Below are positions 1 to 6,302 of a stretch of DNA of 24,967 nucleotides, in pieces. The first letter of the stretch is position 1, and each line of letters opens with the position of its first letter. Under the pieces are notes generated by a model. It was not told the origin of the DNA, did not search any database, and saw nothing but the letters and a program-made list of their open reading frames with translations. Source of the DNA: a virus; the IMG/VR virus record IMGVR_UViG_3300044858_001602, positions 1 to 24,967 of that record. One strand, given 5' to 3'. A program made the translations under genes and the position numbers.

Positions 1-1
1 G

Positions 2-220
2 TCCATCTGCCTATTCGCTTTTTCGTCCTTTTTCCGCACGCGAAAAATGGCACTCGCACTCTTCACCGTCGGATGGCAGGTATTCATTGCCGGATTCATC
101 GGCGGTGCATTCAATACCCGCTATGATTGGTGGGCATGGATTGTCCTTGCTGCATTCATCGCGGGAACGTGCTTCGCGATATATGATGAGTATCAGCTTT
201 GGAAAAAGCACAAAAAGTAA
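2..220 (+). CDS. Small two-helix membrane protein (5' end uncertain)
   Basis: The frame is open from the window edge to TAA at 218-220. The first ATG is at 47 and would give a 57-residue protein. I keep the wider span because coding may begin outside the window. From the ATG, two hydrophobic stretches are visible, around residues 2-21 (ALALFTVGWQVFIAGFIGG) and 29-46, followed by a charged tail ending WKKHKK. This predicts an inner-membrane protein with two helices and a Lys-rich cytoplasmic end. It is followed 28 nt later by the DUF4406 gene and probably shares its transcript. I do not recognise the family. The hydrophobic pattern and basic tail are seen in the sequence; membrane location is inferred. 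Confidence 0.5.
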   Translation, partial: SICLFAFSSFFRTRKMALALFTVGWQVFIAGFIGGAFNTRYDWWAWIVLAAFIAGTCFAIYDEYQLWKKHKK

Positions 221-248
221 ATCAGAAACCCCTAACCCCTAACAACAG

Positions 249-608
249 ATGAAAATCTACATCAGCGGCCCGATTAGCGGCCAACCAAATCTCAACCGTG
301 AAGCATTCGCAGACGCGGAGAATGCAATCATTGAAAGCGGCAATGATGCCATAAACCCTCACAAAGTATGCGAAGGCATCACAGCCGACAATGACCGCGA
401 ATTGTGGCAGAAATGCATGAGAAAGTGTATTGCAGCCATGGCCGAAGCTGACCAACTTGTAACCCTCGACGGATGGGAAAAATCCGAAGGCGCAACATTG
501 GAGGTCAGAATCGCGCATATCCTCGGCATGAAGGTAGTGCCGTTGAAGGTGTTTATTCATGCCGTGCTGAGTGCGAAAGATGTATTCATTCCTGAAAATG
601 GCTGTTGA
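249..608 (+). CDS. DUF4406 protein, nucleoside 2-deoxyribosyltransferase-like
   Basis: This 119-residue protein starts with the pattern MKIYISGPISG, typical of DUF4406 and the wider nucleoside 2-deoxyribosyltransferase-like fold, where this loop lies at the nucleotide-binding site. A second family segment lies near residues 75-98 (DGWEKSEGATLEVRIAHILG), where an acidic residue after GA is normally catalytic. Family knowledge suggests a cytoplasmic enzyme acting on nucleosides or nucleotides, but most DUF4406 members are untested. It sits in an early or accessory gene cluster before the ParB, glycosyltransferase and terminase genes, which fits nucleotide or DNA-modification metabolism, though that link is inferred. 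The ATG start follows an A-rich leader with no Shine-Dalgarno sequence, as is usual for Bacteroidota. The overlapping reverse ORF is a shadow. Confidence 0.8.
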   Translation: MKIYISGPISGQPNLNREAFADAENAIIESGNDAINPHKVCEGITADNDRELWQKCMRKCIAAMAEADQLVTLDGWEKSEGATLEVRIAHILGMKVVPLKVFIHAVLSAKDVFIPENGC

Positions 609-622
609 GATATAACCCAACT

Positions 623-874
623 ATGGACAAACAAAGCCTAATCGAATTGCAGAAGATTGATGCCAACTGCAATGATTGTAAGCACATGGACAGGGATTTT
701 GAGAAGTACAAATCCTTCGACCATCTATACGCTGACAAGAACGGCAAGCCCTCCAATCCATCCCATCGCATTCATTACGGGTTTTGTCGCAAGCGCGTTA
801 TCCCTGTATCATTCATCCCTAACACATGCATGCCTAATAATCAGGAATGCTTCCAACACCGAAGAGAATCATGA
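623..874 (+). CDS. Small Cys-rich, putative zinc-binding phage protein
   Basis: This is an 83-residue protein. I start it at ATG 623 rather than 605 because 623 gives a 14-nt gap after the upstream stop, whereas 605 overlaps the DUF4406 gene and adds six atypical residues. It has a CxxC pair (C16, C19 in NCNDCKH) followed by C55 (GFCRK), C69 and C76 (ECF.HR). The spacing suggests one metal-binding or disulphide-linked small domain; zinc binding is inferred. Similar short proteins with CNDCKH-type starts are common in Bacteroidota phage accessory regions, but I know no assigned function. Its stop overlaps the next start in an ATGA junction at 871-874, so the two are probably translationally coupled. 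Confidence 0.7.
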   Translation: MDKQSLIELQKIDANCNDCKHMDRDFEKYKSFDHLYADKNGKPSNPSHRIHYGFCRKRVIPVSFIPNTCMPNNQECFQHRRES

Positions 875-1218
875 AACCATCCCGCACCTACATTGTAGCT
901 CGCAATCATAACCCGCACACGGGGAAAAAGCCAACGGACGAGCAAGTACTTGAAAGCATCCGCGAAGGATTGACAAAGGAACAAATGGCCGCGAAATATA
1001 GCCGCTCATTGCAATACATCACCAATAGAGTTGCAGATGTTATGTACCTGCAAGCCATAAAAAAGCATCAGGCGGCAAAGGAGATTGAGGCCGAAATCAG
1101 TCCCATCCTGAAAATCTCGCACATGAGCGAAGAACAGGCATCGCTGACCATCGGGGAGGTATTCGTAACCAATGGCCGGATTTACGATATTGAATCTCAA
1201 CGGGAAGTGAAAGTGTAA
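871..1218 (+). CDS. Putative helix-turn-helix protein
   Basis: This 115-residue protein starts at ATG 871, overlapping the previous stop by 4 nt (ATGA). An upstream in-frame ATG at 847 would extend it into the Cys-rich gene and is less likely. Residues around 24-60 contain a segment of HTH appearance (DEQVLESIREGLTKEQMAAK, then SRSLQYITNRV), as in small phage DNA-binding proteins that use a KEQMA.K.. turn. The rest is helical and charged, ending in a short beta-like segment. A role in binding DNA or regulating transcription is inferred only; I cannot name a family. It is the last gene before the promoter-like box at 1225, so it probably ends an early or middle transcript. Confidence 0.55.
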   Translation: MKPSRTYIVARNHNPHTGKKPTDEQVLESIREGLTKEQMAAKYSRSLQYITNRVADVMYLQAIKKHQAAKEIEAEISPILKISHMSEEQASLTIGEVFVTNGRIYDIESQREVKV

Positions 1219-1224
1219 AATGTT

Positions 1225-1232
1225 TATCTTTG
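1225..1232 (+). promoter_or_regulatory. TAnnTTTG -7 box, 4 nt from the ParB-protein start
   Basis: TATCTTTG matches the Bacteroidota -7 consensus TAnnTTTG exactly and is followed by four bases (CAAC) and the ATG at 1237. No TTTG lies 19-21 nt upstream. The spacing would place the transcription start at or next to the ATG, giving a leaderless mRNA. Promoter function is inferred. Confidence 0.55.
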
Positions 1233-1236
1233 CAAC

Positions 1237-1866
1237 ATGGCAAAAAGCACGAAACCCGAACACAATCAACCTTCTGAGGTGAAAATCTTTTACAGAAACA
1301 TTGCAGAAGTAAAGCCCAACCCGCGAAATCCGAGGATTATTCGCGATGAAAAGTTCCAAAAGTTGGTTAAGTCAATCAAGGACTTTCCTGAAATGCTTGA
1401 AAAAAGGCCGTTAGTCTGCTATACCGATACCGATGGCACATTGGTAGTGCTTGGCGGGAATATGCGATTACGTGCCGCAAAAGAGGCCGGTATGAGCATG
1501 ATACCCGTTATGCTTGCTGATGATTGGACTGAAGAACAGAAAGCTGAATTTCTGATTAAAGACAATGTTGGTTTCGGGGAGTGGAATTGGGAGGAATTGG
1601 CGAATGAGTGGGATTCAGAAAAATTGGATGTATGGGGATTGGATGTGCCAAATTATTCAATAGGATTAGATGTAAATAATATGACAGACGATGATGTTGA
1701 TATTACAGAAGAATTTGACCCAATAGGCACTATGGATGGCAAACAACGAGTGGTTTTTTTGTTTGACGGCAAGGATGAAGCAGAAAGTTATTTGAAATCA
1801 TTGAATGTTGAATTCAAAAAAATGAACATGGCATGGCAGGTAAACATGTGTTCCCAGTTTACATAA
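1237..1866 (+). CDS. ParB N-terminal-domain protein, terminase-linked
   Basis: This 209-residue protein has a ParB/Sulfiredoxin-type N-terminal domain over about residues 15-110. Visible parts are the entry segment VKPNPRNPR, the helix FQKLVKSI, and the box VLGGNMRLRAA, which corresponds to the GERRxRA nucleotide-binding motif of ParB. Residues 110-140 continue with IKDNVGFGEWNWEELAN, typical of phage ParB-like proteins encoded next to terminases. Those proteins may bind CTP or act as nucleases; the activity here is unknown. There is no HTH domain of plasmid ParB type, so a partition role is unlikely. The last third is AT-rich, unlike the first two thirds. The 3' end overlaps the glycosyltransferase start by 34 nt in a different frame. 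Confidence 0.85.
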   Translation: MAKSTKPEHNQPSEVKIFYRNIAEVKPNPRNPRIIRDEKFQKLVKSIKDFPEMLEKRPLVCYTDTDGTLVVLGGNMRLRAAKEAGMSMIPVMLADDWTEEQKAEFLIKDNVGFGEWNWEELANEWDSEKLDVWGLDVPNYSIGLDVNNMTDDDVDITEEFDPIGTMDGKQRVVFLFDGKDEAESYLKSLNVEFKKMNMAWQVNMCSQFT

Positions 1867-2606
1867 TTTCAAAAGGACGTTTTGAAATAACTTTAACGGC
1901 AGATAATTTTGAAAAAGCTGGAATTGATTATTTTATTGCAGTTGAGCCACAAGAATATAATTTATATGTCAAAAAATTAGGGAAACACAGAGTACTAAAA
2001 TTGCCATTTAGTAATTTAGGACTTGGTTCATATCCTGCTCGTAATTTTTGTTGGGAGCATGCTAAAGTATCAGGATATCTATATCATTGGCTTTTTGATG
2101 ATAATATACAAAATTGGGCAAAATGGATTAATGGTAAAAGAAAAAAATGGGATGATATTAAAACTGCTTTATCATACGTAGAACAATATGCAAGAAAAAC
2201 AAATATTGATATACTTGGTTTTAAAGAACCTAATTTTGTAGTAAAAACACCAAAAAAAGCATTTAAGAAAAATTGTCATGTATATTCTGCGATGTTAATT
2301 AAGAACAATTTGCCATATAGATGGCGATTAAAATACAATGAAGATGTTGATTTGTGTTTGCAAGTTTTACATAATGGAGGGTCGACAGCAAGTTGTGTTT
2401 ATTATATGGCTGATAAAGTGAGTACTGCACAAAAAATGAAAGGAGGCAATCAAACTGAATTATATCAAGGAAATAATCCAAAAAAAAATCTACTTAAAGC
2501 TAAAATGTTAGAAGCAGTTTGGCCACAATATGTAAAAACAGTGATAAGATTTAACCGACATCATGATTTGATAAATTGGAAAATTTTTCAAAGAAAAAGT
2601 TTTTAA
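1833..2606 (+). CDS. TET-associated-type glycosyltransferase (TAGT-like), putative DNA-base glycosyltransferase
   Basis: This 257-residue, GT-A-like protein resembles the TAGT family, described from phage loci that hypermodify DNA bases. Seen in order: PVYIISKGRF (8-17), a VEPQEY segment (37-42), LPFSNLGLGSYPARNF.WEHA (57-77), WLFDDN (86-91), which should be the metal/sugar-nucleotide DxD-type site, NEDVDL (169-174), probably the catalytic acidic segment, and KMKGGNQTELY (201-211). By family knowledge it would transfer a sugar to a hydroxylated base in phage DNA. The acceptor is unknown here because no TET/JBP dioxygenase or hydroxymethyl-pyrimidine synthase lies in the window. The gene is markedly AT-rich (14 of 60 G+C at 2221-2280). 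It starts inside the ParB gene. A different GT-A glycosyltransferase role is possible. Confidence 0.75.
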   Translation: MAGKHVFPVYIISKGRFEITLTADNFEKAGIDYFIAVEPQEYNLYVKKLGKHRVLKLPFSNLGLGSYPARNFCWEHAKVSGYLYHWLFDDNIQNWAKWINGKRKKWDDIKTALSYVEQYARKTNIDILGFKEPNFVVKTPKKAFKKNCHVYSAMLIKNNLPYRWRLKYNEDVDLCLQVLHNGGSTASCVYYMADKVSTAQKMKGGNQTELYQGNNPKKNLLKAKMLEAVWPQYVKTVIRFNRHHDLINWKIFQRKSF

Positions 2607-2620
2607 GTAATTAAAATGTA

Positions 2621-2628
2621 TATCTTTA
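2621..2628 (+). promoter_or_regulatory. Possible -7 box upstream of the RadC/JAB gene
   Basis: TATCTTTA differs from TAnnTTTG only in its last base and lies 20 nt before ATG 2649. The surroundings are very AT-rich, so a chance match is quite possible, and I see no -33 TTTG. If used, it would transcribe the JAB gene and the terminase genes behind it. Confidence 0.3.
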
Positions 2629-2648
2629 CATCATCAAAACTTCACACA

Positions 2649-3104
2649 ATGTCAATTAAAACACAAAAAACTAACTCGCTCAAATTGTTTGAATTAAAAA
2701 AAATCCAAACTGATTTTCCGAATAAAAAAATAACATCATCACGTGATGCCTCAGATTTTATCAGGCAATTTTATGGAGATGATATTGAGATATTTGAAAG
2801 TGCTTTCATATTATTATTGAATCGAGCAAATACAACTATTGGTTATGCAAAAATAAGTCAGGGAGGAATTGCAAGCACGATTATAGATGTAAGGATTGTT
2901 GCTAAATATGCAGTTGAAACATTATCAACCGCAGTAATTGTATGTCATAATCACCCATCGGGTAATTTACAACCATCTGATGCTGACTTTAATTTTACAA
3001 AAAAACTTAAAAATGCTTTACAAATCTTAGATATTTCATTGCTTGATTCTTTAATCATATCAAAAGAAGGATATTATTCAATTGCTGACAATCATGCCAT
3101 TTAA
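2649..3104 (+). CDS. RadC-like JAB/MPN-domain protein
   Basis: This 151-residue protein is a stand-alone JAB (RadC C-terminal) domain. The metal site is visible as CHNHPSG (residues 99-105) followed by PSDAD (109-113), with an upstream glutamate near residue 50 (IFESAFILLLN). These correspond to the H-x-H-P-S-G...D metalloprotease-like signature. RadC-type proteins are common in phages, plasmids and islands; whether they are peptidases or act in DNA metabolism is unsettled. I start at ATG 2649 because the in-frame ATG at 2616 would place a poor extension over the possible promoter box. It lies inside the AT-rich segment with the glycosyltransferase. Its end overlaps the small-terminase start at 3094 by 11 nt. 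Confidence 0.85.
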   Translation: MSIKTQKTNSLKLFELKKIQTDFPNKKITSSRDASDFIRQFYGDDIEIFESAFILLLNRANTTIGYAKISQGGIASTIIDVRIVAKYAVETLSTAVIVCHNHPSGNLQPSDADFNFTKKLKNALQILDISLLDSLIISKEGYYSIADNHAI

Positions 3105-3480
3105 GAAAGGAGTTACACCACCGGGAGCAAAGCCATTCAAGAAAGGCCAATCCGGAAATGTCAAAGGGCAGCCGAGAAAGCTAATATCCGTTGTCATCAG
3201 TGATTTGAAAAAAGAGGGAATTGCGGAGGTTAGCAAGGTCGAAATCAAATCAGTTTACATGATGTTGCTGAATTTGAAAATATCGGAATTGGAGGAAAGA
3301 GTGAAAGACAATAATCAGCCGGCATTGGTGAGGATTGTTGGAAAGGCAATTCTGAGCAACAAAGGATTCGATGTGATTGAAAGAGTATTAGACCGAGCAA
3401 TGGGCAAACCAACGCAGGAAATTGAGAACATCGGTAATGCCATTATCGTACAAGTGGGCACGCGCAATACGGATGAATGA
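3094..3480 (+). CDS. Putative terminase small subunit (DUF5681-like N-terminus)
   Basis: This 128-residue protein begins with the basic, Gly-rich segment FKKGQSGNVKGQPRK (residues 17-31), the hallmark of DUF5681 proteins that sit directly before terminase large subunits. The rest is helical. By position and this motif it should recognise phage DNA ends and load the large subunit for packaging. I choose ATG 3094; an upstream TTG at 3082 exists but is less likely. It overlaps the JAB gene by 11 nt and the large-subunit start by 4 nt (ATGA at 3477-3480). Base composition returns to the phage average near its first codons, which marks the right edge of the AT-rich cargo. Confidence 0.7.
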   Translation: MPFKKGVTPPGAKPFKKGQSGNVKGQPRKLISVVISDLKKEGIAEVSKVEIKSVYMMLLNLKISELEERVKDNNQPALVRIVGKAILSNKGFDVIERVLDRAMGKPTQEIENIGNAIIVQVGTRNTDE

Positions 3481-4925
3481 ATCAGCCGACAATCATTCAC
3501 TTTCCCGAGTACGAAGAATTATTTAATAAGGCATTTCTGCCATTGGTGGATGATACGTCAAGGGTAATCATTCTGTATGGTGGCAGGGGCAGTAGTAAAT
3601 CATCATTCGCTGCCGCCGCAAAGGTTATCCTCCCAACGCTTCGGGAAAAGTATTTCAAGGCCGTCTGCATTCGCAAAAGTTACAACACCATATCGGCATC
3701 ATGTTATGAGACGCTGAAAAGCACGATTGAAGAGTGGGGGTTATCCTCACTTTTCAAGTTCTACACATCACCGCACCGGATAGTGTGCATTAACGGCAAT
3801 CAGATTCTATTCCGAGGATTGGATGAGCCGACAAAGCTCAAATCCATCAAAGACCCGACCATGATATGGTGGGAGGAAGATATACCGGATGAGGCAGATT
3901 ACATCACTATATCTCTATCATTGCGAAGCATGAAGGCAAGATTCGTGCAAGAGGTATTCAGCATTAACCCCGAAGTTCAGGGAGATTACAAAGACCATTG
4001 GTTTTGGAAGCGATTTTTTGAAGGTAGCCTGGAAAAATCATTCCGCTTTGTTGATGAGATTGAAATACCGGAAAAGAATGAATATGTTAAGCGTACCGTG
4101 GTAGTGCATCATTCAACGTACCGCAACAATAGATTCCTAACACCGGAATACGTCGCCGACCTGCTTTCTTTGCGCGAAAGAAACCCATACTATGCTACCG
4201 TGTACCTTGATGGATTGTGGGGCAAAAGAAACGTTGATGGACTGGCTTACCGGATGTTTGACCGCGCAAAAAGCGTATGCCGCGCAGAATATGACCCAAA
4301 GAAGCCACTACACATATCATTTGACTTCAATACCAAACCATACGTTACAATTACCGTACATCAGGCAGAAGGCAAGCATATTCAGCAGATTGATGAGGTG
4401 TTGGGGTATTACCCTAACAACCGCACGGAATCTGTATGTAAGCAATTTCTGATACAATATGGGCATCATCAAGGCATGGTGTATGTGTATGGTGATCCAT
4501 CAGGCAGAAAGGAGGACACGCGCACGGAGCAAGGTCAAAATGACTTTGCCATTATTGAAAAAACTTTGAAGCCACTCAGGCCGGTAATGCGTCAGGCGAA
4601 GGTAGCCCCAAATCCGGCCATGAGGATAAACTTCATCAACGCAATATGGCAGGGAGTAATAGGCGCACGATTTACCATCTCCGAAACCTGCAACATGACG
4701 ATTGATGAATACATGAATGTGAAAGAGGCAAAGGATGGAGGCAAGCACAAGGAAAAGGTCAAGGATAAGGCCACAGGCGTAAGCTATGAGCCTTATGGGC
4801 ATATTTCTGACGCAAATGATTACTTCATCTGTGAGTACCTATGGGATGAATATCAGACATTCATCCGCGCGGGTAACGTGCAAGCCCCGAAGGTGGGAAG
4901 GAATCGGCCTAAGAATGGTTGGTGA
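3477..4925 (+). CDS. terL: Terminase large subunit
   Basis: This 482-residue DNA-packaging motor has an N-terminal ATPase and a C-terminal nuclease. The Walker A loop is GGRGSSKSS (residues 35-43), and Walker B with the catalytic glutamate is MIWWEED (129-135). The nuclease domain begins near 270, with acidic metal ligands in SFDFNTKPY (D283), YGDPSG (D340) and HISDANDYF (D445/D448). This is the PBSX/Mu-type terminase_3/6 arrangement, and the length is normal. It would cut concatemeric DNA and pump it into the prohead through the DUF935-type portal encoded downstream. The start is coupled to the small subunit by ATGA. It is followed by about 110 bp without coding and then a reverse-strand gene, so the forward transcript probably pauses or ends here. 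Confidence 0.95.
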   Translation: MNQPTIIHFPEYEELFNKAFLPLVDDTSRVIILYGGRGSSKSSFAAAAKVILPTLREKYFKAVCIRKSYNTISASCYETLKSTIEEWGLSSLFKFYTSPHRIVCINGNQILFRGLDEPTKLKSIKDPTMIWWEEDIPDEADYITISLSLRSMKARFVQEVFSINPEVQGDYKDHWFWKRFFEGSLEKSFRFVDEIEIPEKNEYVKRTVVVHHSTYRNNRFLTPEYVADLLSLRERNPYYATVYLDGLWGKRNVDGLAYRMFDRAKSVCRAEYDPKKPLHISFDFNTKPYVTITVHQAEGKHIQQIDEVLGYYPNNRTESVCKQFLIQYGHHQGMVYVYGDPSGRKEDTRTEQGQNDFAIIEKTLKPLRPVMRQAKVAPNPAMRINFINAIWQGVIGARFTISETCNMTIDEYMNVKEAKDGGKHKEKVKDKATGVSYEPYGHISDANDYFICEYLWDEYQTFIRAGNVQAPKVGRNRPKNGW

Positions 4926-5036
4926 TGATATTGCATCCTTTATGACTATTTTGACCAAGCCATTTTGTTCGTGCGTTTTGGGGTTCAGGGGTTAAATATT
5001 GCGAAATGTTTCGGGAATAGGATAGTTAGCGCAAGG
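4926..5036. other. Convergent intergenic spacer
   Basis: This 111-bp gap separates the terminase stop from the stop of the reverse-strand gene. I see no convincing hairpin with a T-run and no small ORF of phage-like composition, so transcription from both sides must end by another route or run through. Confidence 0.5.
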
Positions 5037-5255
5037 CTATATTCCGTTTTCCAAAGACGAAATTTCATCCTTGATACGTTCAATAATATATTCGGGATGT
5101 ACTTGTCCTAAATCTTCAACCAGTCCTTTTAATTGGTCAATCCAATATGCTTCCATAAGTTCTTTTACTGCTTCTGCATTAATTTCAATATCCTTTTTCG
5201 CAATGTCAGGATTGTAATATGGATAGCGTTGTTTGATAATTTGGTCTTTTGTCAT
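5037..5255 (-). CDS. Small acidic protein on the reverse strand, unknown function
   Basis: Reading the reverse strand from ATG at 5255-5253 gives a 72-residue protein that begins MTKDQIIKQRYPYYNP and has an amphipathic, acidic helical remainder (AYWIDQLKGLVEDL, IIERIKDEISSLENGI). A longer open frame to 5504 exists, but its first part is basic and Cys-rich low-complexity sequence crossing the divergent promoter region, so I reject that start. The gene is opposed to the virion operon and preceded by its own -7 box at 5365-5372 (-) and a 21-codon ORF. Such reverse islands in phage late regions are often lysogenic-conversion or regulatory genes; here that is inference. I do not recognise the family. 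Confidence 0.65.
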   Translation of the reverse strand: MTKDQIIKQRYPYYNPDIAKKDIEINAEAVKELMEAYWIDQLKGLVEDLGQVHPEYIIERIKDEISSLENGI

Positions 5256-5278
5256 TTTGTTTCCAATTAAATTCAATG

Positions 5279-5344
5279 CTAATAAACCGCCCAGCAGGTA
5301 ACATCGGTTTGGCAAGATGCGGGGTTTTGTTCTTCGTTCTCCAT
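5279..5344 (-). CDS. 21-codon leader-like ORF upstream of the reverse-strand gene
   Basis: On the reverse strand, ATG at 5344 opens MENEEQNPASCQTDVTCWAVY and stops with TAG at 5281-5279, 23 nt before the ATG of the 72-residue gene. It lies 20 nt downstream of the -7 box at 5365-5372 (-), so it would be the first ORF on that transcript. It could be a translated leader that controls or couples the next gene, a tiny gene in its own right, or chance. It is too short for composition tests. Confidence 0.35.
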   Translation of the reverse strand: MENEEQNPASCQTDVTCWAVY

Positions 5345-5364
5345 ATTCGTGTGTTTTGACCCTG

Positions 5365-5393
5365 CAAATATACAAAAAAATCTTCCATACAAA
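5365..5393 (-). promoter_or_regulatory. Reverse-strand promoter with -7 and -33 boxes
   Basis: On the reverse strand TATATTTG (5372-5365) is a perfect TAnnTTTG box. A TTTG ending at 5390 (complement of CAAA 5390-5393) lies 17 nt upstream, a little short of the usual 19-21 nt but acceptable in Bacteroidota. It would transcribe the 21-codon ORF and the 72-residue gene, divergently from the adaptor gene. Confidence 0.55.
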
Positions 5394-5461
5394 AAACTTT
5401 TCCAAAAAAAATTTACAAGCCCTAAAATAACTTAATCCAATCAGCACGGCAGGGCATCTAT

Positions 5462-5469
5462 TACTTTTG
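5462..5469 (+). promoter_or_regulatory. TAnnTTTG -7 box, 4 nt from the adaptor start
   Basis: TACTTTTG matches TAnnTTTG and is followed by four bases (CCGT) and ATG 5474. No -33 TTTG is found at the usual distance. The placement predicts a leaderless mRNA for the head-completion operon. Confidence 0.5.
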
Positions 5470-5473
5470 CCGT

Positions 5474-6301
5474 ATGTACCTATACATCGCGGACTTTTGG
5501 CCATACATTCAGCCTGACCAGTTAAACAAGCTAATCAGTAATGATGAATCGCTCAGGCTTGCCGCGCAATCGGCATCGGAAGCGGAGGCAATATCATATC
5601 TCATTCAACGGTACGACACATCACAAGAGTTTACCGATACAGCCGTATGGAGTAATTCAGCGGCAACCTACACAGGAGCATCAAGGGTGTATCTTTTCGC
5701 CGCGGATTTTGCCGCTTCCGTGCATTACGTTGTCGGAAATCTTGTCAATTATCAAGGAAATGTGTACCGATGCAGCGCGAATCACCACGGAGGATGGAAT
5801 GCATCAAACTTCACGTTAATCGGCAAGTTGTACGCGCTTTTTTACGCGAAATACCCTAAGCCATTGTTTGACCTCTATACGGAATACAAGACCGGAAATG
5901 AGGTGTATTACAAGGGAAAGACATACACGTGTCAGGCGAATATATCAGGCGTTTTTCCTGACGATGCAACGCGAGGAAATCAGTACTGGGGTACGGGTAC
6001 ATCATACGCAATTCCGGCGGGAACATTGCCGACGAACGCCACGTATTGGCAAGCGGGAGATAACCGCTCATTGCAAGTCCTTCAATGTGTCGTTGACATT
6101 ACCCTCTTTCATCTTCATTCGCGTCTTGCACCAGGTAACATTCCTGCATTGCGAATGGAGAGGTATGATAATGCTAAAGAATGGTTACGAATGGCAGGAG
6201 GACAGAATGATGCAATTACGGCCGACATTCCATTGAAGCAGCCAACGCAAGGGCAGCGGGTAAGGTTCGGGAGCAATCCGAAAAACGTAAATTGGTATTG
6301 A
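5474..6301 (+). CDS. Head-tail adaptor (gp36/DUF1320-like) with inserted carbohydrate-binding-like modules
   Basis: The ends of this 275-residue protein fit a Mu gp36/DUF1320-type connector: MYLYIADFWPYIQPDQLNKL at the N-terminus, EAEAISYLIQRYD near 36-48, and a C-terminal helical part with LQVLQCVVDITLFHLHSRLAP and RYDNAKEWLRMAGG (230-243). Between them, about residues 70-195, lie two aromatic-rich beta segments resembling CBM5/12-type chitin-binding modules: HYVVGNLVNYQGNVYRCSANH (84-104) and GNEVYYKGKTYTCQANISG (141-159), each followed by a Trp. The family core is normally contiguous, so this looks like a domain insertion. The protein would sit at the portal-tail junction; the inserted modules may face outwards and bind glycans (inference). 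Its position before the portal is unusual for Mu-like order. Confidence 0.6.
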   Translation: MYLYIADFWPYIQPDQLNKLISNDESLRLAAQSASEAEAISYLIQRYDTSQEFTDTAVWSNSAATYTGASRVYLFAADFAASVHYVVGNLVNYQGNVYRCSANHHGGWNASNFTLIGKLYALFYAKYPKPLFDLYTEYKTGNEVYYKGKTYTCQANISGVFPDDATRGNQYWGTGTSYAIPAGTLPTNATYWQAGDNRSLQVLQCVVDITLFHLHSRLAPGNIPALRMERYDNAKEWLRMAGGQNDAITADIPLKQPTQGQRVRFGSNPKNVNWY

Positions 6302-6302
6302 T

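Noticed and set aside
222-620. 132-codon reverse ORF opposite the DUF4406 gene
   Set aside because: It mirrors a well-recognised forward gene, its translation has no family pattern, and it lacks a promoter-like box. It is a shadow.
1237-1866. Plasmid-type ParB partition protein
   Set aside because: There is no HTH/KorB-like domain and no ParA gene, and the position beside terminase fits the phage ParB-domain family instead.
3082-3093. TTG start for the small terminase
   Set aside because: The ATG at 3094 begins at the conserved-looking MPFKKG segment. The TTG adds four residues inside the JAB gene without support.
4926-5036. Terminator between the convergent terminase and reverse genes
   Set aside because: I looked for a hairpin with a T-run on both strands and found none convincing.
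5256-5504. Longer start for the reverse-strand gene, giving 155 residues
   Set aside because: The extra 83 residues cross the divergent promoter region and the start of the forward adaptor gene and look like non-coding translation. ATG at 5255 gives a compact acidic protein.
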